Origin: Cohnella phaseoli
GTDB taxonomy: Bacteria > Bacillota > Bacilli > Paenibacillales > Paenibacillaceae
Reading direction: 5' to 3'
NCBI RefSeq assembly: GCF_003386235.1
Contig: NZ_QRDZ01000001.1
Coordinates: 62,001 to 126,000 of the forward strand
DNA length: 64,000 nt
The notes beneath the pieces were generated by a model that was given only the letters and a program-made list of their open reading frames with translations, had not been told where the DNA came from and did not search any database. Each line of letters opens with the position of its first letter. Position 1 is the first letter of the stretch. The position numbers were made by a program, and so were the translations under genes. Shown here piece after piece: positions 8,971-16,792 of the stretch.

Positions 8971-10209
8971 ATGCTGCATAGAAAAGTCATTATAGCTATT
9001 GCCGACGGAATCGGAGACAGGCCGATTGCTGAGTTGGACGATAAAACGCCGCTGGAATACGCCGATACGCCCAACCTGGACCGAGTGGCATCCGCAGGGA
9101 TTAACGGCATGATGGACCCGATCGCTCCCGGCATTCCGGTAGGCACGGATATGGGCCATCTGATTTTATTCGGTTACGAGCCGCAGGATTATCCCGGCCG
9201 CGGACCGATTGAGGCGCTGGGAGTCGGGATGGAGGTGCAGCCCGGAGATATCGTACTCCGCTGCAATTACGCCACTGTCGATTCCAGCGGAATCGTACTC
9301 GACCGCAGAGCCGGCAGAATTCGCGAAGGCACGGACCGGATCGCCGAGACCATAAGCGGGATAGAGATCGACGGCGTGACCTTTTATTTGAAATCGGCTA
9401 CAGAACACCGGGCGGTGCTCGTGCTTCGCGGAACGGGGCTAAGCGATCGGATTGGCGATTCCGACCCGAAGGCTCCGAATGACGGGAGTCCGTACCATAA
9501 GGTCAAACCGCTGGACGACTCGGACGAGGCGAAACGGACGGCCGCGGTGCTGAATCGTTTTTTGCAGGAGGCTCATCGGCTGCTGTCCCGCCACCCGGTC
9601 AACGAAGCGCGGGTGCAGCGCGGAGAGAAGCCGGCTAATTTCATCCTAACGAGAGGAGTCGGACGGATGACGGAGCTGACGCCGATTAGCGAGCGGCTGA
9701 ACATCCGCGGCAGCTGCATCGCAGGCGAAAGCACGGTGCTGGGCGTCGCTAAGCTGGCCGGCTTTAAGCCCGTCACGGATTCCCGCATGACCGCCAACAT
9801 GGATACCGACATCGAATTAAAGGCCGAGCTGGCGCTCCGCGAGTTGGCCGACTGCGATCTGGTGCTCGTTCATATGAAGGCGCCCGATCTGAAAGGTCAC
9901 GATAACGAACCGCTGGAGAAGGCCAAAGCCGTCGAGCTGTTCGACCGGCTGGTCGGCCTTCTGCTTCGGGATATGCCCGAGGACGCTTACTTGGCGCTGG
10001 CGGCCGATCACTCGACCCCTTGCGAAGTCGGAGAGCATTCGGGCGAGCCTGTTCCGATTGCGATCTGCGGGCCCGGAATTCGCAAGGACCGCGTTCTTCA
10101 TTACAATGAATGCGATGGCGGTTACGGAGGGCTGGGACGCCTGTCCGGAATGGATTTTGTCCGAACGCTGCACGATTTGATGGGCAGGGTGAAAAAAAAG
10201 GGGAATTAA
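8971..10209 (+). CDS. apgM: Archaeal-type 2,3-bisphosphoglycerate-independent phosphoglycerate mutase homologue
   Basis: A 412-residue member of the ApgM branch of the alkaline phosphatase superfamily, typical in length. Metal-binding and family motifs are IAIADGIGDRP (residues about 7-17), LVLVHMKAPDLKGHDNEP (about 290-310) and LALAADHSTPCEVGEHSGEPVP (about 340-362). The position of the phospho-accepting serine region reads GTDMGHLILFGY, so the nucleophile may be threonine. Family members interconvert 3- and 2-phosphoglycerate. ApgM is mainly archaeal and uncommon in Firmicutes, and here it sits under a LysR regulator with an anion permease, which hints at a specialised phospho-acid substrate rather than housekeeping glycolysis (inference). 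RBS AGGAGGAG. Confidence 0.8.
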   Translation: MLHRKVIIAIADGIGDRPIAELDDKTPLEYADTPNLDRVASAGINGMMDPIAPGIPVGTDMGHLILFGYEPQDYPGRGPIEALGVGMEVQPGDIVLRCNYATVDSSGIVLDRRAGRIREGTDRIAETISGIEIDGVTFYLKSATEHRAVLVLRGTGLSDRIGDSDPKAPNDGSPYHKVKPLDDSDEAKRTAAVLNRFLQEAHRLLSRHPVNEARVQRGEKPANFILTRGVGRMTELTPISERLNIRGSCIAGESTVLGVAKLAGFKPVTDSRMTANMDTDIELKAELALRELADCDLVLVHMKAPDLKGHDNEPLEKAKAVELFDRLVGLLLRDMPEDAYLALAADHSTPCEVGEHSGEPVPIAICGPGIRKDRVLHYNECDGGYGGLGRLSGMDFVRTLHDLMGRVKKKGN

Positions 10210-10570
10210 CCAGAAGCGGACCAGAACGTCATCAAGGCAGGTTCGAACGGCGTCGGTCGGATTTTTGAATTTTGTACTAAACGTCATACAAATCAGCCGG
10301 AGTTGACCGTCAGAGGTTGATTTTATACGATTTATCGTCCAAAGCGCCGTAATCGGCGGCTCGAAACGGGATTTTTATACGGAAAATCATACAAAAAAGG
10401 TTTGGCGGCCAACCGAAGCCGGCACGCCCCGATGATCCTGCACTACGCGGGATTGTCGGGGCTATTTTATTTTAGTATGCCGACAAATTGTCCAAGGGGC
10501 TGCAAGGGATTTTGATCGGGTCGCGTCGAATTATGTTGAAAAGAGCTTATAGGGGGAGGCGGAACAGGCG
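10210..10570. other. Intergenic region with one terminator
   Basis: These 361 bases between the ApgM gene and the TerD-vWA gene contain the hairpin at 10426-10473 and A/T-rich stretches, but no credible ORF or recognisable RNA. Confidence 0.5.
10426..10473 (+). terminator. Rho-independent terminator
   Basis: GCCCCGA (10426-10432) pairs with TCGGGGC (10456-10462), with additional ATCC/GGAT pairing inside the loop, followed by ATTTTATTTTA. It ends the permease-ApgM operon. Confidence 0.75.
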
Positions 10571-11827
10571 ATGATCAAGGGACAGAAGAGCGATGTGACG
10601 AAGGGGAGGAATGTTCGCGAGCTGGACGTTATTTTCGGCTGGCAGTGCGACAATCCCGGAATCGGCATCGATGCCGCCGGATTTGTGCTGTCGGAGCGGG
10701 GGCGGTGCGAGCGGGACGAGCATTTCGTTTTTTACGGCAATCCGCATGCGCTTGGCGGAGCGGTAACTCATTCCGCCTCGGGCGGAGAAGGTCGGGAGAC
10801 GCTGCGAGTGTCGCTTCCCGATCTGCCGGAGGATGCCGATAAAATCGCGATGACGGTCACGATCTACGAAGGCGAGCAGCAAGGGCACACAATGAGCAAT
10901 GTATCCAGCTTGTATATTCGGCTTGTCGATACGGCCGCCGGAGAGGAAATCTGCCGCTTCGACTTCGGCGCGGAGTTGGACAAGGAGACTGCGGTCGTGG
11001 CAGGCGAACTGTACAGACATCAGGGAGAGTGGAAGTTTCGCGCGGTCGGGAGCGGCTTCTTCGGCGGTCTGCGCGCACTGTGCGAAAGCTTCGGACTTGA
11101 GGTGCGCGAGGAGGAGAACGCAGTTTCCGAGGCTGCGGCTGCGGCCGAACCGTTAATGCTGTCGACCATCGATCTACGCAAAAAAACAGTCGGACTGCTG
11201 CTGGAAAAGAAGAAGCTGTCGGGTATCGTCGCCAGAGTCGGCCTGGTGCTGGATATCACGGGATCGATGAGAAAGTTGTACAACAACGGAACCGTGCAAG
11301 AGGTTGTAGAGCGAATACTGGCGATCGCCTGCAAGTTCGACGACAATGGCGAGCTGGACGTCTGGGTGTACGACCATGAGTTCAGCCGGCTGCCATCCGT
11401 TACTGAACGCGATTTCGCGGGTTACGTGCAGTCCCGCATACTTGGCGATCCGTCGATTCACAAGTTCGGGAGAAATAACGAGCCTCTCGTGATGGAGGAC
11501 ATCGTTCGCAAGTATACGAAGGAGGAGCCGGATTCCACGCCTGTCTTCATTATTTTCATTAATGACGGCGGCGTGGTGAACCCGACGAAAAAGACGCTGA
11601 CGGAAGCGGCCGTTCATCCGATCTTCTGGCAGTTCGTCGGCATCGGCGACTCGGATTTCGAGGTGTTGAGTCAACTGGATACGCTGCCGGGAAGGGTTGT
11701 CGATAACGCGAATTTCTTCCCTATTGCCGACATTACTACGATTACGGATGAAGAACTGTACGGCAAGCTATTGAACGAGTTTCCGTTGTGGCTAAAGGAA
11801 GCGAAAGCGATAGGCATTCTCCGCTGA
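10571..11827 (+). CDS. TerD domain-vWA domain fusion protein (TerF-like)
   Basis: A 418-residue cytoplasmic protein. Residues about 10-185 form a TerD/CABP calcium-binding stress domain (LDVIFGWQCDNP, GRETLRVSLPDLPEDADKIAMTVTIY, VSSLYIRLVD, GELYRHQGEWKFRAVGSGFFGGL). Residues about 215-410 form a von Willebrand A domain with an intact MIDAS start (VGLVLDITGSM) and later INDGG. This architecture matches TerF of tellurite/stress (ter) clusters, but no terB, terC, terD or terE neighbour is present. RBS GGGGGAGGCGG lies just upstream of the ATG. Probable role: a metal-dependent scaffold in membrane or oxidative stress; not proven. Confidence 0.82.
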   Translation: MIKGQKSDVTKGRNVRELDVIFGWQCDNPGIGIDAAGFVLSERGRCERDEHFVFYGNPHALGGAVTHSASGGEGRETLRVSLPDLPEDADKIAMTVTIYEGEQQGHTMSNVSSLYIRLVDTAAGEEICRFDFGAELDKETAVVAGELYRHQGEWKFRAVGSGFFGGLRALCESFGLEVREEENAVSEAAAAAEPLMLSTIDLRKKTVGLLLEKKKLSGIVARVGLVLDITGSMRKLYNNGTVQEVVERILAIACKFDDNGELDVWVYDHEFSRLPSVTERDFAGYVQSRILGDPSIHKFGRNNEPLVMEDIVRKYTKEEPDSTPVFIIFINDGGVVNPTKKTLTEAAVHPIFWQFVGIGDSDFEVLSQLDTLPGRVVDNANFFPIADITTITDEELYGKLLNEFPLWLKEAKAIGILR

Positions 11828-11891
11828 GACATGGGGTTCTCGGGAGTGACGGCAGGGTACGAATATGATACGACGGGATGAGGTTGACGGG

Positions 11892-12932
11892 ATGGGGCGT
11901 AAGTCAGGGGAATGGAAAAAAGCAAACGGACTGATCAAATGGGCTCGCCTGTTGCTTTTGCTAGCTGCGACAGCGCTCTCGGGCTGCAGTCTTGAGGATG
12001 CAGAACCCGCGTTTTCGAGCGGAGCGGGGAGCGCTGTCGCGGGAACGTCTGTGGCGGCAGCAGAGGAACAGGATGCGGTTGAGCCGGAAGCGATAGGAAC
12101 GGCAGGCTGCGAGGCTTACGAGGAGGAAGCGGAGCCCGGCGTCTGCAGCTATATCGTCGATTGCGGCGATGCCGACGAGTGCGAGCTTTGGTCCGAGCGT
12201 ATGATCGGAGAAATGGAGGAGTGGTTAGGCGATCTGACGTATTCCGAGGAATGGGACGTGGACGAGTTGGATAGTCAGAAGGAGGCCGATGTGCTGGCTT
12301 CCTATGAAGTTGAGGGCAACGAGCTGGATTTGACGCCGTCTGATGAGGAAGAGGAATATTACGCCTGGCTGTGGGATCGCTTCGCCTGGATAATTCCTTC
12401 CGATCATAGACAGATGGTGAAGAACTTCGAGCTGTACGATCATGCCGATCTGCTCGCTTACGTCATTCAAGACGATGAGGATTACGAGAATTGGACCTAT
12501 GCCGCCAATCAAATCCAATCGACCTACGAGACGGAACGCGTCATGACCGACATTCACGAATTCGGCCATCTGCTGTCGCTGAACGCGGAGCAGGTCGATC
12601 CGTACGCGGACGAAAGCGAATGCGATACGTACATGCTGGACGAGGGCTGCCCGTATCAAGACTCGTACATTTACCAGTTTTATAAGCAGTTCTGGAAAAA
12701 GGCCGTCAGCGAGGATGAGGAAGATTACGTGACGGGTTATGCCATGACCAGCGTATATGAGGATTTTGCCGAGTCGTGGTCCTACTTCGTGATGACCGTG
12801 CGCCCGGAAGGGGACTCGCTTGCGGATCGCAAAGTTCGTTTCTTCTATAATTATGACGAGCTGGTGCTGCTAAAGGCGAGCATCCTCGGACGAGCCGCCT
12901 CCTGGATCGACCGCAATGCCGTTTGGGAGTAA
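11892..12932 (+). CDS. Acidic lipoprotein with zincin (HEXXH) motif
   Basis: About 346 residues. A basic start and hydrophobic segment end in the lipobox ALSGC, so the protein should be a lipid-anchored extracytoplasmic lipoprotein. After a Glu/Ala-rich linker there is a very acidic domain containing the zinc-peptidase motif HEFGH at about residues 222-226 and a downstream EDFAESW near residue 294 that could give the third zinc ligand, as in gluzincins. Cysteines in the mature part (YIVDCGDADEC, ESECDTY, EGCPY) may form disulfides. The family is not one I can name. ATG 11892 has GATGAGG upstream; ATG 11865 would add nine residues. A substrate-cleaving peptidase is likely; its target is unknown. 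Confidence 0.65.
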   Translation: MGRKSGEWKKANGLIKWARLLLLLAATALSGCSLEDAEPAFSSGAGSAVAGTSVAAAEEQDAVEPEAIGTAGCEAYEEEAEPGVCSYIVDCGDADECELWSERMIGEMEEWLGDLTYSEEWDVDELDSQKEADVLASYEVEGNELDLTPSDEEEEYYAWLWDRFAWIIPSDHRQMVKNFELYDHADLLAYVIQDDEDYENWTYAANQIQSTYETERVMTDIHEFGHLLSLNAEQVDPYADESECDTYMLDEGCPYQDSYIYQFYKQFWKKAVSEDEEDYVTGYAMTSVYEDFAESWSYFVMTVRPEGDSLADRKVRFFYNYDELVLLKASILGRAASWIDRNAVWE

Positions 12933-13066
12933 CGGTTGAGCGTAGCTTCGCGGCCACGGCCTGTCTGCGGACGAGCCGTCGCCGAAGATTTCGATAATTG
13001 TCCATTGCGGATTTACGATTAGTGTATTGCTTATAGAGCACCGCTTGTTAAACTAGTAATCGAGAA

Positions 13067-13081
13067 TGATTATCGTTATTA
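13067..13081. promoter_or_regulatory. Fur box upstream of the LLM monooxygenase
   Basis: TGATTAT-C-GTTATTA matches the Bacillus 7-1-7 Fur consensus TGATAAT-N-ATTATCA with three mismatches. It lies about 30 bases before the ATG at 13112, where it would cover the promoter. Confidence 0.6.
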
Positions 13082-13111
13082 CTATGTTTAGGAAGAAGGT
13101 AGCAGCAAGCG

Positions 13112-14413
13112 ATGGCAAATAAGCAACTATGTATCGGATTTCATTTATCGGCAACCTGGATGAAAGGACACGGCTGGAGACATCCGGACAGCGGCGTGGA
13201 GCGAATGGACTCCATCGACTACTATATCGAGCTGGCCAAGCTGGCGGAGAACGCCAAGCTGGACTTCTTGTTCAGGGCGGATTATCTCTATATCAGTCCG
13301 CAGATGCTGGGGGATTCCGCCAACTACGGAAGTCCCGACCCTACGCTTATGTTTGCGGCGATTGCCCGCGAGACGAAGCGAATCGGACTGGTAACGACGG
13401 TGTCCACCACGTTTAATCCGCCGTATGTCGTAGCCCGGCAGCTTCAATCCCTGCATTGGCTCAGCAACGGACGCGCCGGCTGGAACATTGTCACTTCGAT
13501 CGAAGGAGCGGAAAATTTCGGCGATTCGCCCATGCCGTCTCCGCAAGCGAGGTATGCGCGGGCCAAGGAATTTACCGATGTCGTGCGCAGGCTTTGGGCA
13601 AGCTTTCCGCGCGAAGCGATCGTGGTCGACCGCGAGTCGGGCCAATTCACCGATCCCGACAAAGTATCCGCGATTCATCATTCGGGCGAGTTTTACAATG
13701 TCAAAGGACCGCTCACGATGCCTGCCCATCAAGCGGGCGCCATTCCGTTGTTCCAAGCGGGCGCTTCGGATATCGGCCGCGATTTCGCCTCTTCCATAGC
13801 GGATGCCATCTTTGCGGCAATGCCGGATCTGGAGTCCGGGGTGGAGCTGCGCGGGGATCTGAGAAGAAGAGCGGAGGGGCACGGACGCAGTCCGGATGCG
13901 GTCAAGGTTTTGCCCGGACTGTACTTTTTCTTGGCCGATACCCGCGAGGAAGCGCAAGCCTTGTTCGCAACCGCCAACGCGCATTTAAGCACGGAGCGCA
14001 GGCATGCAGCGCTTAAATCCGTGCTGGGTCTCGATTTGACCGCTTGCGAGTTGAACGATCGCGTGACCGCCGAGATGCTTCCCGACCCGAATCTGCCGGT
14101 CCGCAGCCGAACGCATGCCGAGCTGCTGCGCAGATTTATCGCCAATAACGAGCCGACGGTGGCGGAGGTTCTAGCGAGGCCCGAGGTTGTCGGCTCGGCG
14201 CACTGGGTATCGGTCGGGACGGTCGAGGACGTTCTAGGCGATATTTTGCAGCGGTTCGAAGCCGGCGCTATCGACGGGTTTATCGCTCTGCCGGGCGGCT
14301 CGGAAAGGTCGATGGAGCTGTTTTTCGAGAAGTTGCTGCCGCAGCTGACGGAGCGAGGCTTGTTCAGAAGCGAATACGCCGGATCGACGCTGAAGGAGCA
14401 TTTGGGTATTTAA
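13112..14413 (+). CDS. LLM-class flavin-dependent monooxygenase (NtaA/SnaA/DszA family)
   Basis: A 433-residue FMN-dependent two-component monooxygenase of the bacterial luciferase fold. Typical NtaA/SnaA/DszA features are the start ATWMKGHGWRHPDS, FLFRADYLYI, RLGLVTT-like RIGLVTTVSTTFNPPYVVARQLQSLHWLSNGRAGWNIVTS split over residues 90-130, and PLFQAGASDIGRDFA. Such enzymes oxidise chelators (nitrilotriacetate), S-modified cysteines or dibenzothiophene sulfone using FMNH2 from a partner reductase. The Fur box at 13067 and the reductase at 15713 point to an iron-limitation role. RBS AGGAAGAAGG; terminator at 14428. The substrate is unknown. Confidence 0.87.
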   Translation: MANKQLCIGFHLSATWMKGHGWRHPDSGVERMDSIDYYIELAKLAENAKLDFLFRADYLYISPQMLGDSANYGSPDPTLMFAAIARETKRIGLVTTVSTTFNPPYVVARQLQSLHWLSNGRAGWNIVTSIEGAENFGDSPMPSPQARYARAKEFTDVVRRLWASFPREAIVVDRESGQFTDPDKVSAIHHSGEFYNVKGPLTMPAHQAGAIPLFQAGASDIGRDFASSIADAIFAAMPDLESGVELRGDLRRRAEGHGRSPDAVKVLPGLYFFLADTREEAQALFATANAHLSTERRHAALKSVLGLDLTACELNDRVTAEMLPDPNLPVRSRTHAELLRRFIANNEPTVAEVLARPEVVGSAHWVSVGTVEDVLGDILQRFEAGAIDGFIALPGGSERSMELFFEKLLPQLTERGLFRSEYAGSTLKEHLGI

Positions 14414-14427
14414 TATTCCGCGGTCGG

Positions 14428-14472
14428 AACCCGCGAAAGCTTCGGAATCCGCCAAGCTTTCGCGGGTTTTTC
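14428..14472 (+). terminator. Strong rho-independent terminator
   Basis: Fifteen-base perfect arms (14428-14442 and 14454-14468, AACCCGCGAAAGCTT and its complement) are followed by TTTTTC. It ends the monooxygenase transcript. Confidence 0.85.
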
Positions 14473-14499
14473 GTGCCGATATTCGCGGCTGCCGGATGT

Positions 14500-14514
14500 T
14501 GATAACAATTCTCA
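14500..14514. promoter_or_regulatory. Fur box upstream of the AraC regulator
   Basis: TGATAAC-A-ATTCTCA matches the 7-1-7 Fur consensus with two mismatches. It lies about 70 bases before the chosen ATG at 14583. Confidence 0.55.
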
Positions 14515-14582
14515 TTGGTGTTACGATACAAACAACCGCTTTGAGTCGCCATTATTAACGGCATGTGAATGAGGTGTCACGG

Positions 14583-15551
14583 ATGAAACAAATCATACAG
14601 TCGCGCAATGTACACGGCTATTTCGACGGGCTGGCCGATCTTTACGGAAGCAATACGGTAACGAGGGACGAGCAGCGGATCGTGCTGCCGCCTCTCGTAG
14701 GCGAAGGCGCGATAGCCCGAATGAAGATTAGGCCCGGGGTCGAAGTGGTCGCTTCCGATATGACCTTGGAGGAGGACTGGCAGCTGTGCATCGAAGAGGA
14801 CAAGCTTTTTGAAATCACATACTGCTTCAGCGGACGCTCCGAAGGCTATTTGAAGGGCTGCCATTTCATCACTCGGGAGCAGGCCGGAAGCGCGTATTCG
14901 GTGGAGGATAGCGAGGTTAGAGTATCGATCGATTCGAAGACAAGGCATCAATGTCTGGAAATTCGCATGACGCCCGAGCAGGTGCTGGACTATTTAGCGG
15001 ACGATTGCGCAAGACTGGAGAGCTGGTTCGCGCAAGAGGCGGGGAAGATCCGCCCGATTGGCGATTCCCTTGCGCTGAAGCGGGCCGTTCACGACTTGGC
15101 AGCTTCCCCCTATCGCGGCGCGTTAAAAAGGCTGTATATGGAGAGCAAAATCATGGAGATCATCGTGCTGGCTTTCGAAGAGCCTATGCGCGGTAGCGAG
15201 CCGGTTCGCGGCACTTGGCTAAAAAAGCGCGACATCGAAAGGCTCCATGCGACCAAACAACTCATCGTCGACTGCATCGAAAATCCGCTGTCGCTAAAGG
15301 AGCTGGCCAGAGCGGCGGAATTAAACGAATCCAAGCTGAAAAAGGGCTTTAAGGAACTGTTCGGGATGACGGTGTTCGAGTACGTTCGCGACCGGCGTCT
15401 GGAGAAGGGCGCAACCTTCATGCTGACCGGACAGATGAACGTGGGCGAGGCGGCCGTCGCCGTCGGGTACAGCAATCCCAGCAACTTTTCGGCCGCATTC
15501 CGCAAGAAGTACGGCTGCAAGCCGATTCAATATGTTAAAGATCGCCGCTGA
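14583..15551 (+). CDS. AraC-family regulator, PchR/siderophore-regulator-like
   Basis: About 322 residues. The N-terminal half is a divergent sensing domain of the kind seen in PchR/YbtA-type iron regulators (FEITYCFSGRSEGYLKG, HQCLEIRMTPEQVLDYL). The C-terminal 100 residues form the AraC double HTH (LSLKELARAAELNESKLKKGFKELFGMTVFEYVRDRRLEKG and VGEAAVAVGYSNPSNFSAAFRKKYG). ATG 14583 has GAGGTG six bases upstream; the GTG at 14565 is less likely. A Fur box precedes it, so it is probably made under iron starvation and activates its neighbours once it senses a ferric chelate (inference). Confidence 0.85.
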   Translation: MKQIIQSRNVHGYFDGLADLYGSNTVTRDEQRIVLPPLVGEGAIARMKIRPGVEVVASDMTLEEDWQLCIEEDKLFEITYCFSGRSEGYLKGCHFITREQAGSAYSVEDSEVRVSIDSKTRHQCLEIRMTPEQVLDYLADDCARLESWFAQEAGKIRPIGDSLALKRAVHDLAASPYRGALKRLYMESKIMEIIVLAFEEPMRGSEPVRGTWLKKRDIERLHATKQLIVDCIENPLSLKELARAAELNESKLKKGFKELFGMTVFEYVRDRRLEKGATFMLTGQMNVGEAAVAVGYSNPSNFSAAFRKKYGCKPIQYVKDRR

Positions 15552-15582
15552 CCTTCCGCAATGAAGGCGGCGGCGTTTTTTT
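15543..15582 (+). terminator. Rho-independent terminator overlapping the AraC stop codon
   Basis: CGCCGC...CCTTC (15543-15556) pairs with GAAGG...GGCGGCG (15563-15575), followed by seven T. The TGA stop lies inside the left arm. Confidence 0.75.
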
Positions 15583-15603
15583 GTCCATTAGGGGCGATCG
15601 TAC

Positions 15604-15644
15604 AAAAAAACCGTCCGCAGGTTAAAAAAAACCGCCTGCAGGTA
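15604..15644. repeat. Two-unit 21-bp direct repeat
   Basis: The unit AAAAAAACCGTCCGCAGGTT (15604-15623) recurs at 15625-15644 with three changes. Each carries an A-tract and a CCGCAGG/CCTGCAGG core. It lies between the terminator and the Fur box of the reductase gene and could be a tandem protein-binding site or simple slippage. Confidence 0.6.
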
Positions 15645-15664
15645 GAGAAATAAGAGGTCGTAAA

Positions 15665-15679
15665 TGATAATCGTTATCA
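15665..15679. promoter_or_regulatory. Fur box upstream of the ferredoxin reductase
   Basis: TGATAAT-C-GTTATCA matches the 7-1-7 Fur consensus TGATAAT-N-ATTATCA with a single mismatch, the best of the three boxes. It is 34 bases before the ATG at 15713. Confidence 0.75.
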
Positions 15680-15712
15680 GAGGGACAACACAACAGGAGG
15701 AGGAATCAAGGC

Positions 15713-16726
15713 ATGGGAGAGAACGCCAATACGTGTTTCGATGTGACGATTATCGGCGGAGGTCCGACAGGGATGTTTGCCGCCTTTTACGCAGGGATGC
15801 GGGATATGAAGACGAAAGTGATCGAGGCCGCCTCTTTTCTCGGAGGGAAGCTGCCATATTATGCCGAGAAATTTCTGTACGACGTCGGCGGTATCGAAGC
15901 GATTACGGCTTGGAACTTAACGAAGCAGTTGGAGGCGCAGGCGCGCACGTTCGAGCCGGTCATCGTTTTATCCCAGTTGATCGACCGGATGGAACGGCTT
16001 GCCGACGGTACTTTTCGCTTGACGAGCCGGACCGGTGAAGTGCATCTCACCCGAACGATCGTCGTGGCGATCGGAGGCGGAACGCTTGTAAATCAGACGC
16101 TGGAGGCGGAAAACGCCGAGCGGTACGAAGGACGTCACGTTCATTACTCGGCCGATAGTGTGGAAAGGTTTCGCGGCAGGAGAGTGCTTATTTCCGGAGG
16201 AGGAGATTCGGCGGTGGACTGGGCGCTTACGCTGACTAACGTTGCGGAATTCGTCGGCATCGTTCATCGGAGGGAGACGTTTCGAGCTCATGAAGGAAGT
16301 GTGGCCCAAATGCGCAAATCTCCCGTTCACGTGATGACTTCATCCCGGATAAAGGAGATTCAAGGGGATGGCGACCGCGTCGAAGGCGTTACGGTCGAGC
16401 GGCTCGAAACTGGAGAGAACGTCTTGCTCCGCACGGACGAGATTATCGTATGCCATGGGGTAAGGCCAGACTTGGGAGGAATTAAAAACTGGGGGCTCGA
16501 AATCCAGCGCGATCGAATCGTCGTCGATAGCTGGATGCAGACGTCTATCCCGGGTATTTTCGCGGCGGGGGACGTCGCGGAATACCCCGGCAAATTGCCG
16601 GGCCTGATCGCGGGAGGCTTCATGGAGGGGCCTGCCGCGATTAACCGCGTCAAAGCGTATATCGAGCCGGGGAAAGAAGTATTGCCGATCTGGTCCACGG
16701 AGCATGACAAGTTTCGCGCGCGGTGA
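15713..16726 (+). CDS. Ferredoxin/flavodoxin-NADP+ reductase, YumC/YcgT type
   Basis: A 337-residue flavoprotein of the thioredoxin-reductase-like FNR family. An FAD-binding Rossmann motif is at residues about 9-22 (IIGGGPTGMFAAFYAG), an NADPH-binding motif at about 160 (ISGGGDSAVDWAL), and the C-terminal FAD motif FAAGDVAEYPGKLPGLIAGGF at about 280. The redox-active CxxC of thioredoxin reductases is absent, as expected for this FNR type. It transfers electrons from NADPH to ferredoxin or flavodoxin; relatives supply electrons for ferric-chelate or heme handling. RBS AGGAGGAGG; a near-consensus Fur box lies 34 bases upstream. It may feed the 13112 monooxygenase indirectly (inference). Confidence 0.9.
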   Translation: MGENANTCFDVTIIGGGPTGMFAAFYAGMRDMKTKVIEAASFLGGKLPYYAEKFLYDVGGIEAITAWNLTKQLEAQARTFEPVIVLSQLIDRMERLADGTFRLTSRTGEVHLTRTIVVAIGGGTLVNQTLEAENAERYEGRHVHYSADSVERFRGRRVLISGGGDSAVDWALTLTNVAEFVGIVHRRETFRAHEGSVAQMRKSPVHVMTSSRIKEIQGDGDRVEGVTVERLETGENVLLRTDEIIVCHGVRPDLGGIKNWGLEIQRDRIVVDSWMQTSIPGIFAAGDVAEYPGKLPGLIAGGFMEGPAAINRVKAYIEPGKEVLPIWSTEHDKFRAR

Positions 16727-16792
16727 CCTGCCGATTCGAGAAGCATCGGGCGCTAACGTTTGCTCGTATAGTTAAAGCCGCCGAATTTTGGC

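Noticed and set aside
7464..10209. Assignment of the permease-ApgM pair to sulfolactate or phosphonate use
   Set aside because: Attractive from the CysL-like regulator and anion permease, but nothing in the sequence identifies the substrate, so it is kept only as a hypothesis.
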